Of a stretch of DNA of 64,000 nucleotides, positions 17,003 to 26,701 are shown piece after piece; position 1 is the stretch's first letter, and each line of letters opens with the position of its first letter. This stretch comes from Undibacterium piscinae (lineage in GTDB: Bacteria; Pseudomonadota; Gammaproteobacteria; Burkholderiales; Burkholderiaceae_D), in NCBI GenBank assembly GCA_003970805.2, contig CP051152.1, forward strand, positions 3,720,001 to 3,784,000. The letters run 5' to 3'. The position numbers and the translations under genes are program-made. The notes under the pieces are model-generated. The model saw only the letters and a list, made by a program, of their open reading frames with translations. It did no database searches and was not told where the DNA came from.

Positions 17003-18010
17003 TTACTCAAGGTTACTCAAAGGCGCTAATAACCAGTCGCTGGCCAGAACGTCGTCGATCAGCTTTTCGCAAGCGGCGGCATCGACTTCCATGCAGACGC
17101 GCGTCTCGGGCTTGTCCGCTTCCCAGCCGGCTTGCGGATAAGGAATCGCCAGTTTTGCCATCATGGTCTGACCATTGCCTATGCCTTCGGTCGCGACGCG
17201 TACGCGTCCGCTCTGGGTCTTGAATAGTTCCGGTGCCACCAGCCAGACGAACGCAAGGACGTCGTGGCCATAGCAACCATGTCCCATGTCCGGACGTATT
17301 GAGCTATAGAAATCACTGTAGAACTTCACCGCGTGATGCAGCGTGTCCATCGCGACGTGTTTGTGATGCTGTGCCAGGCGCTCAAAGAATTTCGACAGCA
17401 AGACCACGCGGTGTGTTACATCCAGACCGACCATGGTCAGATCCCAGCCTGCGGTAAAGACCAGATCGGCGGCATCCGGGTCATTCCAGACATTGGCCTC
17501 GGCCACTGGCGAGACATTCCCCGGCTCATCGACGGCACCGGCCATCAGAACCACTTGTTTCAATAGCTTAGGCAATTGCGGTTCCAGCTTCAATGCCAGA
17601 CCCAGGTTGCCGAGCGGGCCGACAGCGACCAGGGTGATTTCACCGGGATGCTGACGCGCCATCTTGACGATAAATTCGGCCGCACTCAGTGTTTCAGCAT
17701 GACCACCGGCTTCGATGCGGCTAGGCAAATTGCCCAGGCCATCGGCACCATGAATAAAGTCTGGCGGCATGCCTGGTGCCTTGGCGAAAGGCACGTTGAC
17801 GCCTTGTGCTACCGGAATTGAACGGCCTGCGATGCGGGTCAGATACAGGGCGTTGGTAGTGGCCTGCTGTACCGTCACGTTACCGAAGGTGGTGGTGATG
17901 CCGATCACATCGATGTTCGGATGCGCAAGGGCGAAGTACAGTGCCATGGCATCATCAACGCCCGGGTCTGTATCAAAAATAACTTTATGTTTAGCGCTAG
18001 AAGTACTCAT
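17003..18010 (-). CDS. Nucleoside hydrolase (inosine/uridine-preferring family)
   Basis: Splits nucleosides into base and ribose. The 335-residue product has the calcium-binding signature FDTDPGVDDAMA at its N-terminus, the TTTFGNVTV and DGLGN segments, and the C-terminal HDVLAFVWL. The open frame extends upstream to 18193, but ATG 18010 has a strong ribosome site (AGGAGAAAAA) and starts just before the signature. It lies downstream of a nucleoside-type ABC importer and upstream of the oxygenase; ribose released here would feed the ribokinase of the same cluster. Confidence 0.94.
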   Translation of the reverse strand: MSTSSAKHKVIFDTDPGVDDAMALYFALAHPNIDVIGITTTFGNVTVQQATTNALYLTRIAGRSIPVAQGVNVPFAKAPGMPPDFIHGADGLGNLPSRIEAGGHAETLSAAEFIVKMARQHPGEITLVAVGPLGNLGLALKLEPQLPKLLKQVVLMAGAVDEPGNVSPVAEANVWNDPDAADLVFTAGWDLTMVGLDVTHRVVLLSKFFERLAQHHKHVAMDTLHHAVKFYSDFYSSIRPDMGHGCYGHDVLAFVWLVAPELFKTQSGRVRVATEGIGNGQTMMAKLAIPYPQAGWEADKPETRVCMEVDAAACEKLIDDVLASDWLLAPLSNLE

Positions 18011-18105
18011 TTTTTCTCCTGGACTGCAAAGCTTTGCCGTAAAGGTCGAACCCAAGCTTCGCTGCATATTGCTAGGGACCTGGTTCAAGCAGGCCGTATT
18101 AAAAT

Positions 18106-18210
18106 TAGGGCTTATGCAAAATTGCCTCAGCGTTGTTACACTCGTCTTGCCGTATTTAAGTGCCGTATGTTGCGTTACGCCTGGCTGGAGCAACTCTGAA
18201 TAAGCCCCTA
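18106..18210. mobile_element. Possible 105-bp MITE-like element
   Basis: Imperfect terminal inverted repeats bound the segment: TAGGGCTTATGCA at the left and the reverse complement TAGGGGCTTATTCA at the right. It contains no coding sequence and sits in the 211-base gap between the second permease and the nucleoside hydrolase. No clear target-site duplication was found. Confidence 0.45.
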
Positions 18211-18221
18211 TGGACTTAAGA

Positions 18222-19190
18222 TTAACGTGACTTCACAAACGGTATGCCTATCGCCTTAGGCGCGACTGACTTGGCCATCAAACCTGCCAGGACAATGACA
18301 GTAATTACATAAGGAATCATTTGTATCAGCGAGCCAGGTATTTTTCCTATGCCAGGGAAAGTCACGCCTTCTATCTGCACCTGTAGTGCTGCAAAGAAGC
18401 CGAACATCAGGCAGCCTAGCGCCGTGTGTAAAGGACGCCAGTTCCCGAATACCAAGGCCGTCAATGCCAGATAGCCGTTACCGGCAGACATGTCGCGCAG
18501 GAAAAAGCCACTTTGCACCAGCGACAGGTAAGCACCGGAAAACGAACAAAGCACACCGGCGCATAGCATCGCGATGAAACGGGTGCGCTCTACGCTGACA
18601 CCTGCCGCATCGGCGGCGTGCGGGTTTTCACCGACTGCGCGCAGGCGCAAACCAAAGCTGCTGTGATAGATAATCCAGTGCACTACAGGGAGCAGGGCGA
18701 AGGCCAGATACACGAGCGCGCTATGACCGCCTAAAAATTGGGTATAGAAACAACCCAGGAAAGGGATGTCGGCCACCAGCGCCGAGCCAGGCAAGACGAT
18801 GTCAAACAGGCGCGCCTGACCCAGGTCCGGGGTACGGCCGCCCTGGGAAAAGAAAAACTGCGCCAGCACAAAGGTCAGACCGCTGATGGTAATGTTAAGG
18901 GCGATACCCGCGACCAACTGATTGCCTTTTTGCGTGATGCTGACGAAACCCTGCAGCAGCGCAATCACTACCGAAATGGCGATGCCTGCCAATACGCCCA
19001 TCCATGGATTTTGCGTGGCATACGCGACCGCAGCCGAAACAAAGGCGGCGGCCAGCATCTTGCCTTCCAGAGCCAGATCGACGATACCGCTGCGTTCTGC
19101 GAATAAACCGGCCAATGCGGCAAACATCAGTACCGGGGCATTGCGTATGGTAGCAACCAGGATGCTGGATAAATGGAAATCTTCAAACAT
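18222..19190 (-). CDS. Nucleoside/sugar ABC transporter permease (second, NupQ/YufQ type)
   Basis: A 322-residue inner-membrane protein of the BPD_transp_2 family with 8-9 hydrophobic segments. Landmarks are the N-terminal APVLMFAALAGLFAERSGIV with NLxxEG-like VDLALEGKMLAAAF, and LRAVGENPHAADAAGVSV, the cytoplasmic coupling loop. Its start overlaps the end of the preceding permease by 8 bases, so the two are translationally coupled. With the BMP-type binding protein this forms a nucleoside importer. Confidence 0.92.
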   Translation of the reverse strand: MFEDFHLSSILVATIRNAPVLMFAALAGLFAERSGIVDLALEGKMLAAAFVSAAVAYATQNPWMGVLAGIAISVVIALLQGFVSITQKGNQLVAGIALNITISGLTFVLAQFFFSQGGRTPDLGQARLFDIVLPGSALVADIPFLGCFYTQFLGGHSALVYLAFALLPVVHWIIYHSSFGLRLRAVGENPHAADAAGVSVERTRFIAMLCAGVLCSFSGAYLSLVQSGFFLRDMSAGNGYLALTALVFGNWRPLHTALGCLMFGFFAALQVQIEGVTFPGIGKIPGSLIQMIPYVITVIVLAGLMAKSVAPKAIGIPFVKSR

Positions 19191-20289
19191 CGCTATTCCT
19201 TGAGCTGAATTTAGACTTAGCGTTCAACAGTGAGCTGATTGCTGGTGCGTACAGATTCTCCATGGCACCGCAAAACAAGATGATGAGACCTTGAATGAAA
19301 ATAAAAGTCTCAGGCGGGATATTCGGTTTTTCCAGTGATAGATCAAAGCCACCTTGTATCAGGGCGCCAAATAGTATCGAAGATAGTAGGATGCCGATAG
19401 GGTGCTGACGACCCATGAGGGCAATAGCAATGCCGATAAAACCGGCGCCTGCGGGAAAATTGAGATTGAGGTAGTGGGTAGAGCCCATCAGCGAATTGAC
19501 GGCACCGAGTCCGGCCAAAGCCCCGGAAATCAGCATTGCAACCACAATGGTTTTAGTAATCGAGATTCCCGCATAGTGCGCAGCATGCTGGTTTAAACCG
19601 GTGGCGCGCAATTGATAGCCCCAGGCTGAACGCCATACCGCGATTCCGTAGATCAGCAGGGCTAGCAGCGCCAGGATAAAGCTGATATTGAGGGGGGTCT
19701 CACCTAATACCGGAAACAGGCCATTGAGTTTGGGCAGCCAACTGCTGTCGGCAAAAATGCGGCTGGCGGTATTTTGCTGCCCGGCCGGAATCAGATAGGC
19801 AACAATGATGAAATTCATCAGGCTGGCGGCGATGAAATTAAACATGATGGTGGTGACCACGATGTGGCTGCCGCGCTTGGCTTGCAGGTAGCCGGGCAGA
19901 TAAGCCCAGGCTGCACCAAATACCGCACTGCCCAGAATCGCCAGCGGAATCAGGAGCCCGGATGGCATGCTGCTATCGAGTGCGAGCACTACCAGGGTGA
20001 TTCCTAATCCACCTAAATACATCTGGCCTTCACTGCCGATATTGAATAAGCCGGCCTGCATCGCTACCGAGACCGATAGCCCGGTGAAGATGAAGGTGGA
20101 GGCGTAAAACAGGGTGTAACCCAGGCCTTCCGGATTGAGTAGCGCGGCATTGATCAGTATGGCTAAAGACTCAAGCGGATTCTCGCCCAGCAGATAAATC
20201 ACCAGTGCCGCCACCAGCAGCGCTGATAGCAGATTGAGTAAGGGCAGGGCCAGGGCAGTCGCCCAGCGTGGCAGATCAGTGTTATTCAT
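19183..20289 (-). CDS. Nucleoside/sugar ABC transporter permease (first, NupP/YufP type)
   Basis: A 368-residue membrane protein with a first helix (LALPLLNLLSALLVAALVIY), the family sequence AGLFNIGSEGQMYLGGLG and the coupling loop LRATGLNQHAAHYAGISI. It pairs with the permease encoded immediately downstream. It starts 9 bases after the ATPase gene. Confidence 0.92.
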   Translation of the reverse strand: MNNTDLPRWATALALPLLNLLSALLVAALVIYLLGENPLESLAILINAALLNPEGLGYTLFYASTFIFTGLSVSVAMQAGLFNIGSEGQMYLGGLGITLVVLALDSSMPSGLLIPLAILGSAVFGAAWAYLPGYLQAKRGSHIVVTTIMFNFIAASLMNFIIVAYLIPAGQQNTASRIFADSSWLPKLNGLFPVLGETPLNISFILALLALLIYGIAVWRSAWGYQLRATGLNQHAAHYAGISITKTIVVAMLISGALAGLGAVNSLMGSTHYLNLNFPAGAGFIGIAIALMGRQHPIGILLSSILFGALIQGGFDLSLEKPNIPPETFIFIQGLIILFCGAMENLYAPAISSLLNAKSKFSSRNSDV

Positions 20290-20298
20290 ATGCGATTC

Positions 20299-21829
20299 TC
20301 ATGATTTATGTAGTCCGCCCATGAGCAGGCCGATACGGGTTGCATCAAATTCTTCCGCCTTTAGTTCGCCGGTGATACGACCACCGGAAATGACCAGGAT
20401 ACGGTCTGCCAGTGCACGCACTTCTTCCAGTTCTACCGATACCAGCAAGATCGCGACACCGGCGTCACGCATGGCCAGTAGCTGGGCATGGATGGTTTCT
20501 ATGGTACCGATATCGACGCCGCGGGTAGGTTGGCCGACCAGCATTAATTTGGGTCGTGCGGCGATCTCGCGGGCGATTACCACTTTTTGCTGGTTACCGC
20601 CGGACAGTAAGCCTATTCGTAAATCGGGGTTAGCCGGGCGCACATCGAATTTTTTCAGAAGATCACGGCATTGATTCAGGATCGCATTGAAGTCCAATAA
20701 GCCGGAGCGTTTTTTTTACCTGATTTTGGTGCCCGAGGAAGCTGTTCATCATTACTGAGAAATTTTTGATGACACCATCGCGCAATCGGTCTTCCGGTAC
20801 ATGGGCAATCCCTAATGCGCGAAACTCTGCGGGAAGACCATCGGCATCTTTGCGCTTTGCGATAGGCAGAGGTTTTCCCGACAACAGCATAGTTCCGGTA
20901 GTGGGTAACCGCATGCCGCTGATGATTTCCAGTAATTCACTCTGACCATTACCTGAGACCCCTGCAATCGCGACGATTTCACCGGCGCGCAAGGAAAAAT
21001 GAATATCATCGAGCAGGCTGACCTGCTGTTGATTGCGTAGGTGCAGGCCGCTTACTTCCAGTACCGTCGCGCCGGGCGCATAGGGTGCACGTGGCAATTG
21101 GGTTTCGATAGGCCGCCCTACCATCAGGGTGGCAAGTTCTTCCTTGCTGGTATTTGCAGTATGTAGTGAGGCCACTACGGTACCGGCGCGCATCACCGTC
21201 ACCTCATCGGTGATGTCGAGAATTTCCTGTAATTTGTGACTAATCAGCAGGATAGTCTTACCCTGCTGCTTAAACAGGCGCAGCACATCAAACAGCGAGG
21301 CGGTTTCCTGTACCGTCAGTACGGCGGTAGGCTCATCAAGAATCAGAATGTTGGCGCTACGATAAATTTGCTTGAGAATTTCGACGCGCTGCTGCACACC
21401 TACCGATAAATCCTCAATACGTGCCAGCGGGTCTACATCCAGGGCGTAGCGCTGGGAAATCTCGCGCAGACTCGCTTCTACCTCGCTACGCTTGGGCGCG
21501 AGACGAAAGCCGCCCTCGCTACCGAGCATGACATTGTCGAGCACCGTCATATTTTCGACCAACATGAAATGCTGATGCACCATCCCTATGCCTAGTTGTA
21601 TCGCTTCCTGACTATTGCGTATCTTTTGTGCCTGACCATTGATCAGCAGTTGCCCCTCGTCTGCATGGTAGTAGCCATACAATATGCTCATCAGCGTTGA
21701 TTTGCCGGCACCATTCTCTCCGATGACGCCATGGATGGATCCGGCCGCGACGGCAAAATTGACGTCGCGGTTGGCCTGTACGGTGCCAAAGCGTTTGGAT
21801 ATATGTTGAAATTCTACGGCTGCGTGCAT
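20299..21829 (-). CDS. Nucleoside/sugar ABC transporter ATP-binding protein (two ATPase domains, frameshifted)
   Basis: Dual-ATPase subunit of the importer, like NupO or RbsA. Domain 1: Walker A GENGAGKST, signature LSVGVQQRVEILK, Walker B ILILDEPTAVL. Domain 2: degenerate Walker A GVSGNGQSE, then signature LLSGGNQQKVVIAREIA in the second half. The coding frame breaks at a run of eight T at 20710-20717 (A on the coding strand); with seven, the frame reads through VKKRSGLLDFNAIL to give 509 residues, the family length. I treat it as one gene with a probable sequencing indel. Confidence 0.9.
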
Positions 21830-21902
21830 ACGAGGTTCTGGAGAGAGGTTCAGACTGTACAGGCTGGCGTCACTTCTTGTGCCGCCAACTGTGAAGTTTT
21901 TA

Positions 21903-22898
21903 TTAGACCGGGCACTTATTGGCTACGCGTGAGTCTATGACTTTGACTTTTCCGCTAAGGATATCTTGCTTGGCTGCATTGACGCGTTTTTCTATCTCAG
22001 GGCTGATCAGGCTGCGGTTATCTTTGTCTAGCGCCCAGTCAACACCGGCTTCCTGCAGGCCCTTGTTGCTGAGTCCGCCTTTGAATGTGCCATTCTTGAC
22101 TTGCATGAAACTGTCGTAGATCGCCTGGTCAACGCGTTTGACCATGGAGGTCAGCATCGTGCCCGGATGTAGCGCATTCTGATTGGAGTCAACGCCTATC
22201 GCCAGCTTGCCTTTTTCTTTGGCCATTTGCAGACTGCCCATGCCGCTACCGCCGGCTGCGGCAAACAACACGTCGACCCCGCGTTCAAATTGGGCACGTG
22301 CCAATTCCGCACCCTTGGCCGGATCATTCCAGGACGAGGATGTGCTGCCGACGATATTTTGGGTAATCTCGATTTTCGCATCGACCGATTTGGCACCCTG
22401 TGCATAACCGCAGACAAATGCACGTATCAATGGGATATCCATGCCGCCGATAAAGCCAAGTTTTTTGGTTTTGCTGGCCATGGCTGCGGCCACACCCACC
22501 AGGTAGGAACCTTCTTGTTCCTTAAATAAGACTGAGCTGACATTGTCACCGCTGGCGACACCATCAATCAGGACGAATTTTGTTTTCGGGAATTCTTTTG
22601 CGATATTTTGCACGGCCTGACTTTGCGCAAAACCAATTGCAGCGATCAGGTCGACATTTTTACGGGCCAGATTACGCAACACCTGTTCGGTCTGTGCATC
22701 GTTGGCGACCTGTACTTCCATATACGAGATCTTGGTTTCTTTCTTGAAGCGCTCAGCGCCTTCCGAGGCGGACTGATTGAATGATTTGTCAAACTTTCCA
22801 CCAGCATCATAAATGATCGCCAGTTTTGGATCGGCGGCATGAACGCTTGCAGCAGTGAACAAGCTTGCCAAGGCCAGACAGAGTCGATGTAGTTTCAT
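21903..22898 (-). CDS. BMP-family ABC transporter substrate-binding protein
   Basis: Periplasmic binding protein of the BmpA/PnrA (basic membrane protein) family, which binds purine nucleosides. The 331-residue product has a signal peptide (MKLHRLCLALASLFTAASV, cleaved before ADPK), then IIYDAGGKFDKSFNQSASEG, the family N-terminal signature, GFAQSQAVQNIA, and GFIGGMDIPLIRAFVCGY. There is no lipobox. It is encoded between ribokinase and the transporter ATPase. Confidence 0.94.
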   Translation of the reverse strand: MKLHRLCLALASLFTAASVHAADPKLAIIYDAGGKFDKSFNQSASEGAERFKKETKISYMEVQVANDAQTEQVLRNLARKNVDLIAAIGFAQSQAVQNIAKEFPKTKFVLIDGVASGDNVSSVLFKEQEGSYLVGVAAAMASKTKKLGFIGGMDIPLIRAFVCGYAQGAKSVDAKIEITQNIVGSTSSSWNDPAKGAELARAQFERGVDVLFAAAGGSGMGSLQMAKEKGKLAIGVDSNQNALHPGTMLTSMVKRVDQAIYDSFMQVKNGTFKGGLSNKGLQEAGVDWALDKDNRSLISPEIEKRVNAAKQDILSGKVKVIDSRVANKCPV

Positions 22899-23045
22899 GG
22901 ATATATCCTGGTGTGGGTTGTAGTGTTAAGCCTGGGATGCCAAGGCATTTTCCGGTTCGCCTGAGAAGATTAGCATGCGCGGCTTGAATCGGTGCCGCAT
23001 CTGAAAATTTCACTGGCAAGTAAGGTTTTTTCGTCGCGCTGTAGC

Positions 23046-23975
23046 TTAGTTGCCTGTACGGCTGGCGATAAACTCCAGCACTTGCTGGCGGTGCGGGATC
23101 GAGGTTTGTGCGCCTAATCGGGTGACTGTCAGGGCGGCCGTATATTGCGCCTCTACGCTGGCCTCGAGCAGACTTAAGCCGTTTGCCAGTCCGACTGCAA
23201 ACGCGCCGACAAAGGTGTCGCCGGCGGCGGTGGTATCGACTACGTCAACGGTGATGGCGGGAATAAAATGGCATTCATCAGGGGTACTGATCAAGGCACC
23301 GTGTTCACCCATGGTCAATAAGACCGTTGCAACACCACGCTGTAATAATTTTTGCGTAGCGGTTTTTGCGCTATCGAGATCAGTCACCATGCTGTCACTC
23401 AGTTGCGAGGCCTCGGTTTCATTGACCACCAGATAATCGACCTGTTGCAGCAAGCTGTCCGGCAAGGCTTGTGCCGGCGCCGGATTCAGGATCACCTTGA
23501 CGCCATGCGCACGGGCGATGGCGATGGCACGACTAACCGATACTAAAGGAGTTTCCAGTTGGCAGATGAGGAATTGGGCAGAGCTGATCGCGGTACTGGC
23601 CGCGTCTATATGCGCTTCTGACAGGCTGGCATTCGCGCCGGCCGCCAGCACTATACTGTTATTGCCGTTGTCGTCGACCAGAATTCCGGCCACCCCGGTA
23701 GCCACATTCTGGCAGGTGCTAAGGTAGGTCAGCTTGATGCCTTCCGCGTTCAGGCAATTACGGGAAAACTCACCGAAGCCGTCCGCACCGACCGCACCGA
23801 TAAAGCTAACGTCGGCACCCTGACGCGCAGCGGCGACTGCCTGATTCGCCCCTTTACCGCCAGGTATTTGACGAAATTCATGGCCGAGTAGGGTTTCGCC
23901 TAAGGCGGGCATGCGCGGTGTGCGGAACACTAGATCCATATTGACGCTACCGACAACGGTGATGCAAGGCTTCAT
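23046..23975 (-). CDS. rbsK: Ribokinase
   Basis: PfkB-family kinase that phosphorylates ribose to ribose 5-phosphate. Seen are the substrate region VVGSVNMDLVFRTPRMPALG, the motif GGKGANQAVAAARQGA and the C-terminal ATP/anion-hole motif DTTAAGDTFVGAFAVGL with the catalytic Asp. The 309-residue form from ATG 23975 matches the E. coli length; in-frame ATGs at 23990 and 24011 are possible starts. It is the first gene of the nucleoside scavenging operon and would use ribose liberated by the nucleoside hydrolase. Confidence 0.93.
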   Translation of the reverse strand: MKPCITVVGSVNMDLVFRTPRMPALGETLLGHEFRQIPGGKGANQAVAAARQGADVSFIGAVGADGFGEFSRNCLNAEGIKLTYLSTCQNVATGVAGILVDDNGNNSIVLAAGANASLSEAHIDAASTAISSAQFLICQLETPLVSVSRAIAIARAHGVKVILNPAPAQALPDSLLQQVDYLVVNETEASQLSDSMVTDLDSAKTATQKLLQRGVATVLLTMGEHGALISTPDECHFIPAITVDVVDTTAAGDTFVGAFAVGLANGLSLLEASVEAQYTAALTVTRLGAQTSIPHRQQVLEFIASRTGN

Positions 23976-24413
23976 TTTTACTGTTCTCATGATCGAAAAT
24001 TGGGTGCGCAATCGTTTGCGTCATCATTTTTGTATTTAACTATGCAGGGTCGTGGCAAGTCAAGAATTACTTTTTTTATGATAAAAATTGTCTTGTTCTG
24101 CCATGTAAGCGGGACTGCAAAGAACTATTTGTTTAGGGCTAATTGTTTGTTGTTGTGATATTGAAAATATTTAATCAGTTTTAGTCTCGCTAGTACAATG
24201 CTAGTGCGCCTTACAAAGCGAAAGAGTCTGAAGATGTTATCGATAATGAGTCTTCATTTTAGAAAACTTCTGATAACTTTCTGTCCGGGCAATCGCCGCA
24301 CTGCAGGTTACCGTTATCGTGTTCCGCTAGCTATTTCATTTGTCACGATTTTGGATGTCTGCATTCAGAAAAATCCAGACGGAAATGAGTTTGCTTAAGC
24401 TCTGCCTACGAGG
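23976..24413. other. Intergenic region between rbsK and the DUF3426 gene
   Basis: About 440 bases with no credible gene. The left part must hold the rbsK operon promoter (reverse strand). The right part has a plus-strand promoter-like sequence at 24171-24199 pointing at the end of the DUF3426 gene. A 66-residue open frame there has no ribosome site and is not called. Confidence 0.5.
24171..24199 (+). promoter_or_regulatory. Orphan sigma-70-like promoter
   Basis: TTAATC at 24171-24176 and TACAAT at 24194-24199 with a 17-base spacer, followed by GCTAG. It fires toward a 200-base stretch with no clear gene, so it could drive a small RNA or antisense transcript. Confidence 0.35.
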
Positions 24414-25772
24414 CTAGGGGTAGAACACTCCAACGTGATAACCAGAGGCTTTTATTCCGGATAACTCGAAAAAGAGTTTAATCGATTGCTCGCTGCCCGC
24501 AGTAAAGCCTTTGGCGACATCGCTCTTATTCGATAGATATTCCTCGGGAGTAAATACCTTTTGCAGCAAGGTCTTGCCTTTGCCGTCGTTAAGAATCAAT
24601 TCCAGCATAGGCCAGTTTTGCAGTGTGCCGCTCTTGTTTTGCAATTGCAGCGCAAGTGAAAATATTTTTCGTCCGGCATCAATCGCTTCGAGTTCATTCG
24701 ACTCGATCGAAATCATTTCTATTTGTGACGGCAGCGCAATCTGGCAATGCAAGCGACGACAAATATCCTGCAAGGCCGGTTTGGTCTGCGGCAACCATGC
24801 GGCGATCGTGTCACGCAAGGTGTACGTAGCCTGAGCCAGCAGGAACAGCAACAGCAGCAGCGATAGCACGGCCTGTAAAGCACGCATGACTTTGCTGCGT
24901 TTTTGTTTTTTCTCGGCCTTGACGACAAAGTCAGGCTTCTCCGGATGCTGCTCGCTATCCTTGTCGTCGTCGCGATCTGCGGCACCGGCGTCGCTGCCTG
25001 GGGCGCTCAGACTGTCGCTTAGATTGTCATTGATTGAGGCGGCATTCATCGCGTCCAGATCAAGCCCTGAATAGACGGGTTCCTTGCGCTGATAAGCTTG
25101 CTGGTCAGCGTGCCCGGCCGGTGTCAGATGTTCTGCGGCCGGTATTGTTGCTACTACGCTGTCTTGCGGCTGATCGTCCTGCGGTTCGCTGACCGACCAG
25201 TCGCTATCGCTTTGATTCATCAGGGTAGAGCGTGTTTCCAGTTCAAATTGCCCGATTTCCTGTTCAAGACCAGGTTCTTGGTCGAATTTTGGGGCGAATT
25301 CTTGGCCGGAATTTTGACTGCTGTCTTGCGTTGCTGCTAGCGCTGTTGCGATTGATGTTGTTAGCGTCGCCGCCTGATCCTGATCCTGAGCCTGATCCTT
25401 AGCGCTAGCCTGTGCCGGTAACTCATCACCAAGATCAAAATCGAGGAAGTCTGTTGAATCGGTTGGTTCCGGTAATGTCGCTGAGTCTGATGGCGCGGAG
25501 GAAATACTTTCTTGCGCAGCTTCAGGCGCTGCCAGCGGCGCTGCGGCGCTAGGTTCTTCAATCGCAGGGGCGCTTGGCTGCGGTGCCAAGGGCGCTTGCA
25601 CTACCGGGGTGGCGACGGTTGACGGACTATGGCCAGGCGCCAGTAAGTATTCGATGCCATTAAAGGTTTGCTGGCACGCGCCACAACGCACTAAACCTGC
25701 GTGCAGTTTTAGCTGGTCATTGGCAACCCGAAAAGCGGTATGACAATGAGGGCATTGTGTCGCGAGTGCCAT
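24414..25772 (-). CDS. MJ0042-type zinc finger and DUF3426 membrane protein
   Basis: A 452-residue protein starting with a small zinc ribbon of two CxxC pairs (TQCPHCHTAF and VRCGACQQTF). A long acidic, Gln/Ser/Ala-rich linker of about 240 residues follows, then a basic patch, one transmembrane helix (LLSLLLLLFLLAQATYTL) and a C-terminal periplasmic DUF3426 domain. The family is common next to prmA in Betaproteobacteria; its function is not established. The linker is strongly repetitive (Asp-Gln-Glu rich), which fits disorder. Start ATG 25772 is 14 bases after prmA. Confidence 0.88.
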   Translation of the reverse strand: MALATQCPHCHTAFRVANDQLKLHAGLVRCGACQQTFNGIEYLLAPGHSPSTVATPVVQAPLAPQPSAPAIEEPSAAAPLAAPEAAQESISSAPSDSATLPEPTDSTDFLDFDLGDELPAQASAKDQAQDQDQAATLTTSIATALAATQDSSQNSGQEFAPKFDQEPGLEQEIGQFELETRSTLMNQSDSDWSVSEPQDDQPQDSVVATIPAAEHLTPAGHADQQAYQRKEPVYSGLDLDAMNAASINDNLSDSLSAPGSDAGAADRDDDKDSEQHPEKPDFVVKAEKKQKRSKVMRALQAVLSLLLLLFLLAQATYTLRDTIAAWLPQTKPALQDICRRLHCQIALPSQIEMISIESNELEAIDAGRKIFSLALQLQNKSGTLQNWPMLELILNDGKGKTLLQKVFTPEEYLSNKSDVAKGFTAGSEQSIKLFFELSGIKASGYHVGVFYP

Positions 25773-25786
25773 GCTTGCTAGTTACC

Positions 25787-26698
25787 TTAAGCTGGCAAAT
25801 TGCCGGACAAGGCAACCCAACCTTCGTGCTCAGCCCAGACGGTAAGCGTGATAAACGGCGCATAGGCGGCGGCAACTTCTTCTGCCTGACGCGATAATAC
25901 GCCGGATAAAATCAGCGATCCGCCTGGCGCTACGCGACCGGACAGCATAGGTGCCATCAACTTCAATGGGCTAGACAGGATATTGGCGACCACCACGTCG
26001 AATTTTTCTGTCGCAGGATGGGCGATGCCAAATTCCTTAGGCAGGGAAAATTCTATGTTGCAGCGATTGCGCTCGGCGTTAAAGCGCGCCGATTCTATCG
26101 CTTGCGGATCGATATCAACACCGACCACCGATTTGGCGGCTAGCTTTTCGGCAACCATCGCCAGAATTCCTGAGCCACAACCGTAATCGAGTACCGTCGA
26201 ATCTTTTGGTGCATGCGCTTCCAGCCATTCCATGCACAGGCGGGTAGTCGGATGGCTACCGGTGCCGAAAGCGAGACCAGGGTCAAGCTCCAGTACCAGT
26301 GCATTGGCGTCCGGGACTTCGTGCCAGCTTGGCACGACCCAGATATTTTTGCCGATATGGATAGGTTCAAACTGCGATTGGGTCAGGCGTACCCAATCCT
26401 GATCGGCAACCGAACGCAGGGTATAGTTTGGTACTTCGGCCAGCGCGATGGCAGCGGCAGCTTCTGCCACCAGATCGGCGTGATTGGTGTCGGTATCGGC
26501 CAGCGCTACTACGCGGCTGCGGTCCCAGGCGTTTTCATCCGGTTCCATGCCAGGTTCGCCGAACAGTGGTCGTTCTGCCTCAGTTCCTTCGTCGGCATCT
26601 TCAACCGATACCGATAAGGCACCGGCATCCATCAAGGCATCGGACAGGCCTTCGGCGTGTTCGCGTGCAACTTCAATGACTATTTCTATCCAACCCAT
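25787..26698 (-). CDS. prmA: Ribosomal protein L11 methyltransferase
   Basis: SAM-dependent enzyme that trimethylates lysines of ribosomal protein L11. The 303-residue protein has an N-terminal substrate-binding domain ([20 protein letters not shown]), the family motif [18 protein letters not shown], motif [14 protein letters not shown], and the NPPY-like catalytic segment [10 protein letters not shown]. It follows accC by 3 bases in the minus-strand operon. Confidence 0.97.
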   Translation of the reverse strand: MGWIEIVIEVAREHAEGLSDALMDAGALSVSVEDADEGTEAERPLFGEPGMEPDENAWDRSRVVALADTDTNHADLVAEAAAAIALAEVPNYTLRSVADQDWVRLTQSQFEPIHIGKNIWVVPSWHEVPDANALVLELDPGLAFGTGSHPTTRLCMEWLEAHAPKDSTVLDYGCGSGILAMVAEKLAAKSVVGVDIDPQAIESARFNAERNRCNIEFSLPKEFGIAHPATEKFDVVVANILSSPLKLMAPMLSGRVAPGGSLILSGVLSRQAEEVAAAYAPFITLTVWAEHEGWVALSGNLPA

Positions 26699-26701
26699 TT
26701 T

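Noticed and set aside
24198..24398. 66-residue plus-strand open frame
   Set aside because: No ribosome binding site, its start overlaps the promoter-like -10, and the composition is not protein-like.
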